Assembly: GCA_944327465.1 (NCBI GenBank)
Contig: CALVHH010000005.1
Span: 40,418 to 104,417, forward strand
DNA length: 64,000 nucleotides
Direction of reading: 5' to 3'
DNA from: an uncultured Clostridia bacterium
GTDB lineage: Bacteria; Bacillota; Clostridia; Christensenellales; Borkfalkiaceae
The translations under genes were made by a program, and so were the position numbers. The notes beneath the pieces were generated by a model, which saw only the letters and a program-made list of their open reading frames with translations, had not been told where the DNA came from and did no database searches. Positions 48,017-57,037 of the stretch are shown here, in pieces; the first letter of the stretch is position 1; the number at the start of each line of letters is the position of its first letter.

Positions 48017-49924
48017 ATGAAAGTAATTTTGAAAAACGGCGACGAACTCGTCGTAAACGAAGGCGCCACCTGCGCCATGGCTGCCGCCGCAATTTCCGAA
48101 GGTCTTGCCCGCAATGCCGTTGCGGCAAAGGTAAACGGCGTGCTCGTCGATTTATCGCACGCGCTCGGCGAGGGCGACAAACTCGAAATCGTCACGCTCA
48201 AAGATAAGGAGGGGCTGGAAGTCTATCGCCATACCTGCGCACACGTGCTTGCCCAGGCAGTCAAGACCATATTCCCCACCTGTAAGCTCGCCATAGGTCC
48301 CGTCATTGAAAACGGCTTCTACTACGACTTCGATTTCAATACGCCCATAACCCAGGACGACTTCGCCAAGATAGAAGCCGAAATGGCAAAGATAATCAAG
48401 GCGAATTCACCCATAACGCGCTTTGAACTTCCCCGCGAAGAGGCCATAAAACTCATGTCCGAATACAGCGAGAAGTACAAGGTCGAGCTCATTGAAGACC
48501 TGCCCGAAGACAGCGTCATTTCCTTCTATAAGCAGGGTTCGTTCACAGACCTCTGCCGCGGTCCCCATCTGCCTTCGACGGGCAAGATCAAGGCGTTCAA
48601 GCTCGTGTCTATCGCCGGTGCTTACTGGCGCGGAAACGAAAAGAACAAGATGCTCACCCGTATCTACGGCGTTGCGTTTGCCAAAAAGGACGAGATGCAG
48701 GCATACTTCGAAATGCTTGAAGAAGCCAAAAAGCGCGACCACATAAAGCTCGGCAAGGAGCTCAAGTTGTTCGCTCTTATGAACGAGGGCAAGGGCTTCC
48801 CGTTCTTCCTTCCAAACGGCATGGTGCTCAAAAATATTCTTGTCGACTACTGGCGCGAATTGCACCGCAAGGAAGGGTATGTCGAAATTCAAACGCCCAT
48901 CATTCTCACCCGTACCCTCTGGGAAAATTCCGGGCACTGGGAACACTATAAAGACAACATGTATACCACAAAGATAGACGGCGAAGACTGCGCGGTAAAG
49001 CCGATGAACTGTCCCGGCGGAATGCTGGTATACAAGCTCTGGCTGCACAGCTATAAGGATCTTCCCATAAGAATGGGCGAAATGGGTCTCGTTCACCGCC
49101 ATGAAAAGAGCGGTCAGCTCCACGGTCTCTTCCGCGTGCGCTGCTTCACCCAGGACGATGCCCACATCTTTATGCTCCCCGAACAGATAACCGACGAAAT
49201 AAAGGGAGTAGTGCGTCTCACCAATAAGATATACAAACAGTTCGGGTTCAAGTATAAAGTAGAGCTATCCACTCGCCCCGAGGACAGCATGGGTACCGAA
49301 GAGGAGTGGAATATGGCTACCGATGCGCTCAGAAAGGCTCTTGACGAGCTCGGACTCGAATATGAGATAAACGAAGGCGACGGCGCTTTCTATGGTCCCA
49401 AGATAGATTTCCATCTCCAGGACAGCATAGGCAGAACGTGGCAGTGCGGCACTATTCAGCTCGATTTCCAGATGCCTCAGCGATTTGAGCTTGAATACAC
49501 CGGCGAAGACGGCGCCAAGCATCGTCCCATAATGATTCACCGCGCCATTTTCGGCTCGATAGAGAGGTTCATAGGCATACTTATCGAACATTACGCGGGC
49601 AAGTTCCCCGTATGGCTCGCGCCCGTCCAGGTCAAGGTGCTGTCGATAACCGACAGAACGAAAGATTACGCCGAAAGCGTGTGCGCCATGCTCAAGGAGC
49701 GCGGGGTGCGCGCAGAGCTCGATACCCGCAACGAAAAGATAGGCTACAAGATACGCGAAGCAAAGCTTGAAAAAGTGCCCTATGTCATCGTCGTCGGCGA
49801 TAAAGAGGCGGAAGAAGGTACCGTAAACGTCAACAAGCGCGGCGTCGAAGAAAAGCTCATACTTTCAAAGGAGGCGTTTGCCGACCTCGTCGTCAAAGAA
49901 GATGCTGAAAAAATTGTTTTCTGA
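48017..49924 (+). CDS. thrS: Threonyl-tRNA synthetase
   Basis: Class II synthetase of 635 residues: TGS domain (residues 1-60), editing domain with HTCAHVLAQAVK (HxxxH zinc/editing site) and the catalytic core (MNCPGGMLVYK, MGLVHRHEKSGQLHGLFRVR, QDDAHIF, GTIQLDFQMPQRF), ending in an anticodon-binding domain. The ATG at 48017 is chosen because GGGAGA lies seven bases upstream; an ATG at 48002 overlaps that site. Expression is under the T-box just upstream. Confidence 0.98.
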   Translation: MKVILKNGDELVVNEGATCAMAAAAISEGLARNAVAAKVNGVLVDLSHALGEGDKLEIVTLKDKEGLEVYRHTCAHVLAQAVKTIFPTCKLAIGPVIENGFYYDFDFNTPITQDDFAKIEAEMAKIIKANSPITRFELPREEAIKLMSEYSEKYKVELIEDLPEDSVISFYKQGSFTDLCRGPHLPSTGKIKAFKLVSIAGAYWRGNEKNKMLTRIYGVAFAKKDEMQAYFEMLEEAKKRDHIKLGKELKLFALMNEGKGFPFFLPNGMVLKNILVDYWRELHRKEGYVEIQTPIILTRTLWENSGHWEHYKDNMYTTKIDGEDCAVKPMNCPGGMLVYKLWLHSYKDLPIRMGEMGLVHRHEKSGQLHGLFRVRCFTQDDAHIFMLPEQITDEIKGVVRLTNKIYKQFGFKYKVELSTRPEDSMGTEEEWNMATDALRKALDELGLEYEINEGDGAFYGPKIDFHLQDSIGRTWQCGTIQLDFQMPQRFELEYTGEDGAKHRPIMIHRAIFGSIERFIGILIEHYAGKFPVWLAPVQVKVLSITDRTKDYAESVCAMLKERGVRAELDTRNEKIGYKIREAKLEKVPYVIVVGDKEAEEGTVNVNKRGVEEKLILSKEAFADLVVKEDAEKIVF

Positions 49925-49935
49925 GCGAAAATAAG

Positions 49936-49964
49936 TTGACAAACAACTCAAATAGCTGTATTAT
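49936..49964 (+). promoter_or_regulatory. Sigma-A promoter of the infC-rpmI-rplT operon
   Basis: TTGACA (49936-49941), 17-base spacer, TATTAT (49959-49964). Transcription would start near 49971. Confidence 0.8.
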
Positions 49965-49970
49965 ATACGG

Positions 49971-50096
49971 GTAAGCAAAGGTCATTCCCTTTCGCCGTAC
50001 CCGTAGGCGTAACGGCAAATATATTCGCAACTGCCTTTAAGGCGGAATTTGGGAATTTATTCGGGATAGGCTGCAGCTTATCCCGATTATTTTTTT
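49971..50096 (+). ncRNA. infC-rpmI-rplT leader with attenuator (L20-leader-like)
   Basis: A ~126-nt structured leader ends in an intrinsic terminator: CGGGATAGGC (50062-50071) pairs with GCTTATCCCG (50076-50085), followed by a T-rich tract to 50096, only six bases before infC. In Bacillus, ribosomal protein L20 binds such a leader and promotes termination. The location and terminator support the same role; I did not verify the L20-binding fold. Confidence 0.75.
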
Positions 50097-50102
50097 GCCG
50101 AT

Positions 50103-50630
50103 ATGAGGAATATGGAAAGAAAAGATTTTTATCAGGTCAATCAGATGATAAGGGACAGGGAGGTCAGGCTCATAGACGCCCAGGGCAACATGGTGGGCGT
50201 AATGCCTGCAGTTCAGGCTCTCAGGCTTGCGGAAGAAGCCGACCTCGACCTTGTCAAGATATCTCCCAACGCCGTGCCGCCCGTGTGCAAGATAATGGAC
50301 TACTCCAAGTTCAAGTACGAGCAGGCAAAAAAGGACAAGGAAAACCGCAGAAATCAGACGATAGTCGAACTCAAGGAGATTCGTCTTTCCATGACGATAG
50401 ACGTCGGCGATATCGCGGTAAAAACAAAGCAGTGCCTGAAGTTTTTGGAGCAGGGCAACAAAGTAAAGGTATCCATCCGCATGAAGGGTCGCGAAAATGC
50501 GCGCTCCTATCAGGGCGTAAAAGTAATGGAAGATTTCTTTGCCGGTTTGAACGGCAAGGCAGTGCAGGACAAAAAGCCCACGGCTGAAGGCAGGTTCATA
50601 ACAATGATGCTTTCGCCGGCAAAAAATTAA
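50103..50630 (+). CDS. infC: Translation initiation factor IF-3
   Basis: Binds the 30S subunit and checks start-codon choice. The 175 residues show the N-domain (QVNQMIRDREVRLIDAQGNMVGVMP, DLVKISPNAVPPVCKIMDYSKFKYE) and C-domain (EIRLSMTIDVGDIAVKTKQCLKFLEQGNKVKVSIRMKGRE). The ATG at 50103 lacks a Shine-Dalgarno; the ATG at 50112 has GAGG too close. The true start could be either, or a rare codon as in other infC genes. Confidence 0.96.
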   Translation: MRNMERKDFYQVNQMIRDREVRLIDAQGNMVGVMPAVQALRLAEEADLDLVKISPNAVPPVCKIMDYSKFKYEQAKKDKENRRNQTIVELKEIRLSMTIDVGDIAVKTKQCLKFLEQGNKVKVSIRMKGRENARSYQGVKVMEDFFAGLNGKAVQDKKPTAEGRFITMMLSPAKN

Positions 50631-50689
50631 GTTTATAAGCGGTTTTATCGCTCATTTCAATTTTGTAAAATTTTCAGGAGGATAAATAT

Positions 50690-50890
50690 ATGCCCAAGCA
50701 GAAGTCGCACAGCGGTTCCAAAAAGCGTTTCTGGCTCACTTCGACCGGTAAGGTCAAGAGACCCCATGGCGGCAAGAACCATAAAGCGGAAACAAAGAAC
50801 AGAAAGAGAAAGAGAAATTTGCGTCAGAACACTCTCGTTTCTACTACGCAGGAATCTACCGTCAAGAGTATGATTCCCTACAAGGCATAA
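50690..50890 (+). CDS. rpmI: 50S ribosomal protein L35
   Basis: A 66-residue basic ribosomal protein: MPKQKSHSGSKKRFWLTSTG then KVKRPHGGKNHKAETKN. It has a strong AGGAGG site. It lies between infC and rplT, the universal order of this operon. Confidence 0.97.
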   Translation: MPKQKSHSGSKKRFWLTSTGKVKRPHGGKNHKAETKNRKRKRNLRQNTLVSTTQESTVKSMIPYKA

Positions 50891-50905
50891 AGGAGGATAA
50901 AGACA

Positions 50906-51256
50906 ATGCGTATCAAAAGGTCTGTAAACGCGCTTAAAAAGCGCAGAAAGATAATGCGCCTTGCAAAAGGCTATTTCGGCAACAAATCCAAGTCCTACAG
51001 GATTGCAAGAGAAGCCGTAATGAAGTCCTTGAACTATGCTTACATCGGCAGAAAGCTCAGGAAGCGCGACATGCGTTCTCTCTGGATAGCTCGTATCAAC
51101 GCCGCTGCAAGAATAAACGGACTTTCCTATTCCAAGTTTATGCACGGGCTCAAGGCAGCCGGCATCAACCTCAACCGCAAGGTTCTGGCAGATATCGCCG
51201 TCAACGACGCCGCTGCATTCGCCGCACTTGCCGAAAAGGCAAAGGCAGCAGTTTAA
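50906..51256 (+). CDS. rplT: 50S ribosomal protein L20
   Basis: A 116-residue large-subunit assembly protein: [87 protein letters not shown]. In Firmicutes L20 represses its own operon through the leader found at 49971. AGGAGG precedes the ATG. Confidence 0.98.
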   Translation: MRIKRSVNALKKRRKIMRLAKGYFGNKSKSYRIAREAVMKSLNYAYIGRKLRKRDMRSLWIARINAAARINGLSYSKFMHGLKAAGINLNRKVLADIAVNDAAAFAALAEKAKAAV

Positions 51257-51267
51257 TTGTCTTTAAC

Positions 51268-51299
51268 GGGTAGTTGGCATTTTTTGGCAGCTACCCTTT
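51268..51299 (+). terminator. Weak terminator-like hairpin after rplT
   Basis: GGGTAGTTG (51268-51276) pairs with CAGCTACCC (51288-51296), including one G-T pair, with a T-rich loop and only TTT after it. Read-through into the methyltransferase gene seems likely. Confidence 0.45.
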
Positions 51300-51321
51300 A
51301 ACCTTTAACTTTAAATCGTAT

Positions 51322-52059
51322 ATGATAATAACGTCGCGCTCCAATCCGCTCGTAAAAAAGATAGCCTCTCTTGCCGATAAAAAGTTCAGGCAGCAGTACG
51401 GCGAATATCTCGTCGAAGGCATAAAGCCTGTGCGCGAGTGCATTGCTTCGGGCGGAAAAATAGCAGAAATCGTCTGCACTCCGCGGCTTGAAGAAGAGTT
51501 CAAGGGCGCGGTTGTCGTTGAGGAGAGCGTATTTAAGAGCATTTCTGCCGAAAAAACGCCCCAGGGCGTAATCGCTTTGGTAAAACTGCCTGAAAACGCG
51601 GCAGTGCCTCCAAGGGGTGCATGTCTGCTTTTAGACAGGCTGCAGGACCCAGGCAACGTCGGCACGATAATCCGCACAGCGAATGCCGCCGGCTACGAGG
51701 ATATTTACCTTGTCGACTGTGCCGATGCTTATTCGCCAAAGGCGGTCCGCGCAAGCATGAGCGGTATATTTTTTATAAATGCCATGCGCTGCACTCTCGG
51801 CGAGGCGCTTGCTGCTCTCGACGGCATACCGCTCATCACTGCCGATATGTCGGGCGAAAACGTGTTTGCGTTCGCCCCGCCCGAAAAGTTTTGCCTCTGT
51901 ATCGGCAACGAAGGCGGCGGCATAAGTCCGGAGCTGTTCAAAAGAAGTTCATATACGGTCAGCATACCCATGCGCGACAGCTGCGAAAGTTTGAATGCAG
52001 CAGTTTCGGCGGCAATAGCCATGTACGCGCTGAAAAATAATGTAAAAGAGGTTCAATAA
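51322..52059 (+). CDS. TrmH-family (SPOUT) rRNA/tRNA 2'-O-methyltransferase
   Basis: A 245-residue SpoU-type enzyme. An N-terminal substrate-binding domain (TSRSNPLVKKIASLADKKFR, EYLVEGIKPVRE) precedes the knotted SAM domain with motif 1 DRLQDPGNVGTIIRTANAAG, motif 2 CIGNEGGGIS and motif 3 IPMRDSCESLNAAVSAAI. The ATG at 51322 is chosen because the family begins MIITSRSNP; the frame stays open upstream to 51274, inside the hairpin after rplT. Such genes often follow rplT in Firmicutes. The target nucleotide is unknown. Confidence 0.9.
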   Translation: MIITSRSNPLVKKIASLADKKFRQQYGEYLVEGIKPVRECIASGGKIAEIVCTPRLEEEFKGAVVVEESVFKSISAEKTPQGVIALVKLPENAAVPPRGACLLLDRLQDPGNVGTIIRTANAAGYEDIYLVDCADAYSPKAVRASMSGIFFINAMRCTLGEALAALDGIPLITADMSGENVFAFAPPEKFCLCIGNEGGGISPELFKRSSYTVSIPMRDSCESLNAAVSAAIAMYALKNNVKEVQ

Positions 52060-52799
52060 TGTCAGGTCATTCCAAATGGCATAATATAGCCGCTAAAAAG
52101 AGCAAGACCGACGCCGCCCGCGGCGCTGTGTTCACAAAGATAGGAAGGGAGCTTGCAGTTGCTGCAAAGGGCAACCCCAATCCCGAGACAAACTCTAAAC
52201 TTGCCGACGTAATAGCCAAAGCTAAGGCGGCAAATATGCCCAACGACAATATAAAGCGCTCCATTGCCCGCGCCGCAGGCGAACTTTCGGGCAAGGACTA
52301 CAAGGAGCTCACCTATGAAGGTTACGGCGTTGCAGGTTCTGCGGTCATAATAAAGACACTCACAGACAACGTAAACCGTACCTCCGGCGATATTTCGTCC
52401 ACCATGTCAAAGTGCGGCGGGCAGATGGGTAAGCCCGGCTGCGTGAGCTATCAGTTTGACAATAAGGGTGTGATAGTCATAGAAAAGACTGTCTCGCTCG
52501 ATGAAGATACTATGATGGAATACTGCCTGGAAGCCGAAGCCGAGGATTTCTCCTCCGAAGAGGATGTGTACGAAGTTTACACCACCCCCGAAGCTTTCTC
52601 TTCCGTGCGCAAGTACTTTGAAGATAAGGGCGTCACCTTCCTTGAAGCCGAAGTCAAAATGGTGCCCCAAAACACTATTACTCTCCCCGAAGACAAGGTG
52701 GCTACCTTCGTCAAGATGATAGATAAGCTTGAAGAGCTTGACGACGTTCAGAACGTCTATCATAACGTAGACCTCCCCGAAGAGGACGAGGAAGAGTAA
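52059..52799 (+). CDS. YebC/PmpR-family protein (TACO1-like)
   Basis: A 246-residue protein with the typical start MSGHSKWHNIAAKKSKTDAA, AKAANMPNDNIKRSI, and GPGG-like middle replaced here by YEGYGVAGSAVIIKTLTDN. The family was called a transcription regulator; some members are now linked to translation elongation at proline stretches. GAGG precedes the ATG, which overlaps the previous stop by one base. A strong terminator follows. Confidence 0.95.
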   Translation: MSGHSKWHNIAAKKSKTDAARGAVFTKIGRELAVAAKGNPNPETNSKLADVIAKAKAANMPNDNIKRSIARAAGELSGKDYKELTYEGYGVAGSAVIIKTLTDNVNRTSGDISSTMSKCGGQMGKPGCVSYQFDNKGVIVIEKTVSLDEDTMMEYCLEAEAEDFSSEEDVYEVYTTPEAFSSVRKYFEDKGVTFLEAEVKMVPQNTITLPEDKVATFVKMIDKLEELDDVQNVYHNVDLPEEDEEE

Positions 52800-52840
52800 A
52801 TATTCAAATCGTTTTAAATCTTACCCGCTTGCTTCATAAA

Positions 52841-52884
52841 ACTGACCGCGGCGCCGCTTATGTGGCGTCGCGGTTAGTTTTTTT
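52841..52884 (+). terminator. Strong intrinsic terminator after yebC
   Basis: A 15-bp stem with two G-T pairs (52841-52855 with 52864-52878), an 8-base loop and a T7 tract. It closes the transcription unit running from infC. Confidence 0.9.
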
Positions 52885-52958
52885 ATCGGACATAATATGC
52901 CGCGGCGTGAGGGATGTTAAGCAGAGTAATAATTTTTAAAAAATTTTCTCTTCGGCTA

Positions 52959-52987
52959 TTGACATGTGATTAACTGTATGTTATATT
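52959..52987 (+). promoter_or_regulatory. Promoter of the second PadR operon
   Basis: TTGACA (52959-52964), 17-base spacer, TATATT (52982-52987). ACAT and ATGT words flank the spacer, as in the promoter of the membrane PadR at 12191, hinting at PadR operators. Confidence 0.75.
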
Positions 52988-53042
52988 ATATATGAAGTTA
53001 AACTAAATAAAGTTATTCTAAATATTCAGGAGGTGATGAGAT

Positions 53043-53384
53043 GTGAAGTCAAGCGAGTTTATAAAGGGTTATACCGAAATGATAGTCTGTGCCCTGCTGG
53101 CGGGAGGAGATGACTATATATATAGTCTTGTAAAAAGAATAACCGAAAGCGGCGGCGGTGAAATTCAGATAACAAACCCTTCGCTGTTGATGATTATGAA
53201 GAAGATGCTTGCCGAAGGGAAGATAGTGAGCTATTCGGCAGTCGGTAAAAACGGCGCCGATCGCAGGTATTATTCGCTCACGGACTACGGCAGGGAGTTC
53301 TATCTTGAAAACGTGCAGAGCTACTTGCAGTCTTTGAATACTTTAAAGAATCTGATAGGAGGAGGTGAAGAACATGCGCGATAA
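53043..53384 (+). CDS. PadR-family transcriptional regulator
   Basis: A 113-residue winged-helix protein: KGYTEMIVCALLAGGDDYIYSLVKRI, NPSLLMIMKKMLAEGKIVSY, ADRRYYSLTDYGREFY. It starts with GTG preceded by AGGAGGTGAT, a near-complete anti-Shine-Dalgarno match, so translation should be strong. The membrane-protein gene begins inside its 3' end. PadR plus small membrane protein pairs are common in Firmicutes and often sense envelope or drug stress (family knowledge). The target is probably its own promoter (inference). Confidence 0.92.
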   Translation: MKSSEFIKGYTEMIVCALLAGGDDYIYSLVKRITESGGGEIQITNPSLLMIMKKMLAEGKIVSYSAVGKNGADRRYYSLTDYGREFYLENVQSYLQSLNTLKNLIGGGEEHAR

Positions 53385-54039
53385 AATTGAAAAATATATA
53401 AGCGACACCATGAAGAGCTACGGCGTCAGCGGTTCTGCCATAAAAAATGAGCTTGCAAATGCCTGCTGCGACGAATACAATATGCAGGTAGAAAAGGGCG
53501 TCGCCCCCTACGAAGCTTACGAAGCTGCCGTTGCCAACGTGGAAGAAATTGTAAAGGGCATGGTCAAGCCGGGTAACAGGTATGCCTTTTCGTTCGGAAT
53601 GGGCGTACTTGCACTTGTCATTTCTGTCGGAGAAATGCTGGCATCGCTGCTTGCAAGGAATATTTATTTCTACGAAGCCGAAATGCTCGTCGTCTGTGCG
53701 GGGTGGATAGTAATCGCCGTGCTTTATGCGGTTGTATGCCGAAAGAGCTTAAGGTGGTACAACTTCGTCGTTCTCGGGGTATTGCTCGCTTCATGGCTTG
53801 CTTCGCTGTTTATAATATTTCCGCTCTTTTTCTTCAACGGTCCTCCCGGCTGTTCGCAGCATTTCGAGTTCATATTTCCCTGCGTGTTCGAGCGGCGCTG
53901 GCGCCGCGATTGGTTCAGCCCGGGGCATTACGAAACGGACTATTGGTTCTACGCCAATTTCATTATTGCCTTGGCAACATTTGCGGCTGTGCTTGTGCTG
54001 TATGTACACGAACGCGCAAAAATAAAGCTGCGCGGCTGA
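53374..54039 (+). CDS. Four-helix membrane protein paired with PadR
   Basis: A 221-residue protein. Residues 1-70 form a helical domain (DKIEKYISDTMKSYGVSGSAIKNELANACCDEYNMQVEKG...AVANVEEIV) resembling HAAS/DUF1700 domains that go with PadR regulators. Four hydrophobic helices follow, at roughly residues 75-95, 101-120, 128-153 and 190-210. The loop between the last two is rich in aromatic residues and Arg. GGAGG lies seven bases before the ATG. Function unknown; it could sequester or be controlled by the PadR protein. Confidence 0.8.
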   Translation: MRDKIEKYISDTMKSYGVSGSAIKNELANACCDEYNMQVEKGVAPYEAYEAAVANVEEIVKGMVKPGNRYAFSFGMGVLALVISVGEMLASLLARNIYFYEAEMLVVCAGWIVIAVLYAVVCRKSLRWYNFVVLGVLLASWLASLFIIFPLFFFNGPPGCSQHFEFIFPCVFERRWRRDWFSPGHYETDYWFYANFIIALATFAAVLVLYVHERAKIKLRG

Positions 54040-54071
54040 ATGGCTTTAAATTGATAACTTAAACGTGTAGC

Positions 54072-54096
54072 AGCCACGGTCGGTATGACCGTGGCT
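54072..54096. terminator. Bidirectional hairpin between membrane gene and ychF
   Basis: AGCCACGGTC (54072-54081) pairs with GACCGTGGCT (54087-54096) around a 5-base loop. No long T-run is present on either side. Confidence 0.6.
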
Positions 54097-54113
54097 CCAT
54101 GGCTTTATTGTTA

Positions 54114-55214
54114 TCAAACATTGAAGCGGAAGAGTATGACGTCGCCGTCTTTTACAACATAATCCTTGCCTTCCGAACGGACTTTGCCCTTTTCGCGTGC
54201 GCCTACAAGACCGCCGCATTCTAAAAGAGTCTGCCAATCGACAACTTCTGCGCGTATGAATCCCCGCTCAAAGTCGCTGTGAATGGCGCCCGCCGCCTGC
54301 GGAGCCTTTGTGCCCGCCTTTATTGTCCACGCTCTCGTCTCCTTTTCGCCCGCCGTCAGGAAAGATATGAGGCCCAAAAGGTGATAGCTCTTTCTTATCA
54401 GCGCGTTCAGACCGCTCTCCTTTAATCCGAGCTCTTCCAAAAACATTGAGCTCTCTTCGGGAGGCATTTGAGCGAGTTCTTCTTCGGTCTTTGCGCAGAT
54501 GACCAGCACTTCGCTGTGTTCCCTTTCGGCGAGCTCTTTTACCTTGAGCACGAGCGGTATTTCGTCGTCGCGCTTGCCCATGTCGAATTCCGAAATATTT
54601 GCCGCGTATATGACGGGTTTTGCCGTCAGTAAGAACAGGTTGTCCAAAAATGGCTTTTCGGCTTCGGAACATTCAAAAAGTCTTGCGGGTTTTTCGGTGG
54701 CAAGGAACTTTTCCAGCCGTTCGAGCATGGCAAATTCTGTTGCCGCCTCCTTGTTCGAGCCGCCTCGCGCACTGTTGCGTATTCTGTCCCGGCGCTTGTT
54801 TACTGCCTCGATGTCTGCGAGGATAAGTTCAAGCGTTATTGTGTTTATGTCGTCTATGGGGTCTATCCTGTTGCTTACGTGCGTTATATTTGAATTTTCA
54901 AAGCAGCGCACCACATGCACTATCGCATCACATTCGCGTATGTGCGACAGAAATTTGTTGCCGAGCCCTTCGCCGTGCGAAGCGCCCTTTACAAGTCCTG
55001 CTATGTCAACAAATTCCACAATGGCGGGAGTTATTTTTTTACTGTCGTAAAGGGCGGCAAGCTTATCCAGCCTTTCATCGGGAACTGCCACAACGCCTAC
55101 GTTTGGCTCTATCGTGCAGAAGGGGTAGTTTGCCGCTTCGGCGCCGGCATGGGTTATGGCATTGAAAAGAGTCGATTTGCCTACGTTGGGCAGACCAACG
55201 ACGCCTAATTTCAT
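54114..55214 (-). CDS. ychF: YchF/Obg-like ATPase
   Basis: A 366-residue P-loop ATPase of the OBG class that binds ATP and ribosomes. Motifs: GVVGLPNVGKSTLFNAIT (G1), FVDIAGLVKGASHGEGLGNKFL (G3), and the altered G4 site of YchF, with an A-domain coiled coil, then a C-terminal TGS domain (GTKAPQAAGAIHSDFERGFIRAEV). The protein responds to oxidative stress in other bacteria. Own promoter, divergent from argS. Confidence 0.97.
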   Translation of the reverse strand: MKLGVVGLPNVGKSTLFNAITHAGAEAANYPFCTIEPNVGVVAVPDERLDKLAALYDSKKITPAIVEFVDIAGLVKGASHGEGLGNKFLSHIRECDAIVHVVRCFENSNITHVSNRIDPIDDINTITLELILADIEAVNKRRDRIRNSARGGSNKEAATEFAMLERLEKFLATEKPARLFECSEAEKPFLDNLFLLTAKPVIYAANISEFDMGKRDDEIPLVLKVKELAEREHSEVLVICAKTEEELAQMPPEESSMFLEELGLKESGLNALIRKSYHLLGLISFLTAGEKETRAWTIKAGTKAPQAAGAIHSDFERGFIRAEVVDWQTLLECGGLVGAREKGKVRSEGKDYVVKDGDVILFRFNV

Positions 55215-55257
55215 AATGTGTTCTCCAAACTTCCTTTAAAATATTTATGTCTATACA

Positions 55258-55286
55258 ATTATATTACAAAAATTTTGTTTTAGCAA
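55258..55286 (-). promoter_or_regulatory. Sigma-A promoter of ychF
   Basis: On the minus strand TTGCTA (55286-55281), 17-base spacer, TATAAT (55263-55258). It lies back to back with the argS promoter, the two -35 boxes only 8 bases apart. Confidence 0.82.
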
Positions 55287-55294
55287 TCTTTAAT

Positions 55295-55323
55295 TTGCCA
55301 TTATAATTAAATTATGCTAAAAT
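55295..55323 (+). promoter_or_regulatory. Extended -10 promoter of argS
   Basis: TTGCCA (55295-55300), 17-base spacer, TAAAAT (55318-55323), with TG one base upstream (TGCTAAAAT). Confidence 0.75.
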
Positions 55324-55351
55324 GCTGATATAAAAAATACAGGTGTTCAAA

Positions 55352-57034
55352 ATGGATTATAAAAAGTATATTGCCGATAAAATCAATGTTGCGGGCGTCG
55401 GGAGCGACGAGATAGCTTCGTCGATAACGCTGCCGCCCAATTCACAGATGGGCGATTATGCGCTGCCCTGCTTCAAGTTCGCAAAGGTGCTGCGCAAGAG
55501 CCCCGTTGCTATAGCCGAAGCGCTGGCTGCAGATATCATTCCCGACGATGTAATCAGCGAAGTGGCAGCCGTTAACGGCTATGTCAATTTTCGTATAAAC
55601 AAGGACGGGCTTTCCCGCGAAGTTATTCAAAAAATTTTCGAAGAATGGCAGAATTACGGCGGGTCGTCCGTCGGTGCGGGCAAGACTGTCTGCATCGACT
55701 ATTCTTCTGTAAATATTGCCAAGCCATTTCACATCGGGCATCTTTCCACTACCGTTATAGGCAGCTCGCTGTACAAAATTTTCAAATTTCTCGGCTACAA
55801 TGCGGTGGGTATAAATCATCTCGGCGACTACGGAACGCAGTTCGGCAAACTGATAAGCGCTTATAAGCACTGGGGCAACAGGGATGAAGTCCAAAACGGA
55901 GGCATCCACGCAATTAACGACCTCTACGTTCGCTTCAACAACGAGGCGGACGAACAAATGGAAAGGGAGGCGAGGGAGTACTTCAGGCTCATAGAGAGCG
56001 GCGACAGAGAGGCAAACGAACTGTTTGAGTGGTTCAAATCGCTGACTTTGGAGTACGTGAAAAAGATTTATGAACGCTTGAACGTACACTTCGACAGCTA
56101 TGCAGGCGAGCGTTTTTATACCGATAAAATGGCTCCCGTTATAGAGGAGTTAAAACAAAAGGGGTTGTTGAAGGAGAGCAACGGCGCACAGATTGTCGAC
56201 CTTGAACCTTACGGCATGCCGCCCTGCCTTATACTCCGCTCCGACGGCGCTTCGTTGTATGCCACGCGGGATATCGCCGCCGCCATTTATCGCAAAAAAA
56301 CTTATGATTTTTATAAATGCCTCTATGTTGTGGCGTACCAGCAAAATCTCCATTTCAGGCAGTTTTTCAAGGTGCTTGAATTGATGGGCAAGGAATGGGC
56401 AAAAGACCTCGTCCACGTCGCCTACGGCATGGTCTCGCTTGAAGACGGCGCTATGTCCACGCGCAAGGGAAAGGTCGTTTGGCTTGAGGACGTAATAGCA
56501 AAATGCGTGGAGAAGGCATACGCCGTCATAAACGAAAAGAATCCCGCCCTTGAAAATAAGGACGAGATAGCCGAAAAGGTCGGCATAGGCGCGGTTATTT
56601 TCGGTGCGCTCTATAACAATAAAATCAAGGACATAACCTTCTCTTATGACAAAGTGCTCTCGTTCGAAGGGGAGACGAGCGTCTATGTTCAGTATACCTG
56701 CGCAAGAGCTATGTCTGTCATAGAAAAGTCTGCCGGCTATGAAGCCTGCCTGCCGGACAGCATTGAACCCGTTGAAGAGGAGTTCGAAGTGGTAAAAGCT
56801 TTGGCTGCATTCCCCGACGTCGTGCTCGATGCGGCTGAAAAGTACGAGCCCAGCTATGTTGCGCGCTACGCTGTCGACCTCGCACAGAAATTCAATAAGT
56901 TCTACTTTGATTGTAAGATACTGACGGCACAGTCGGGCGTAAAGAATTTCAGGATATTGCTTACTAAGTGCGTTCTCCGCACGCTCGAAAATGCACTGGG
57001 ACTGCTGGGTATAGGTGTGCCCGATAAGATGTAA
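55352..57034 (+). CDS. argS: Arginyl-tRNA synthetase
   Basis: Class I synthetase of 560 residues. An N-terminal Add-1 domain (ITLPPNSQMGDYALPCFKFAK) precedes the HIGH motif in NIAKPFHIGHLSTTVIG; the KMSKS-like loop reads MSTRKGKVVWLED, as usual in ArgS. The all-helical anticodon domain ends the protein. The ATG at 55352 has AGGTG seven bases upstream; a GTG three codons earlier overlaps it. No T-box is seen in its ~20-base leader. The HAD gene follows after 3 bases. Confidence 0.97.
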   Translation: MDYKKYIADKINVAGVGSDEIASSITLPPNSQMGDYALPCFKFAKVLRKSPVAIAEALAADIIPDDVISEVAAVNGYVNFRINKDGLSREVIQKIFEEWQNYGGSSVGAGKTVCIDYSSVNIAKPFHIGHLSTTVIGSSLYKIFKFLGYNAVGINHLGDYGTQFGKLISAYKHWGNRDEVQNGGIHAINDLYVRFNNEADEQMEREAREYFRLIESGDREANELFEWFKSLTLEYVKKIYERLNVHFDSYAGERFYTDKMAPVIEELKQKGLLKESNGAQIVDLEPYGMPPCLILRSDGASLYATRDIAAAIYRKKTYDFYKCLYVVAYQQNLHFRQFFKVLELMGKEWAKDLVHVAYGMVSLEDGAMSTRKGKVVWLEDVIAKCVEKAYAVINEKNPALENKDEIAEKVGIGAVIFGALYNNKIKDITFSYDKVLSFEGETSVYVQYTCARAMSVIEKSAGYEACLPDSIEPVEEEFEVVKALAAFPDVVLDAAEKYEPSYVARYAVDLAQKFNKFYFDCKILTAQSGVKNFRILLTKCVLRTLENALGLLGIGVPDKM

Positions 57035-57037
57035 ATT

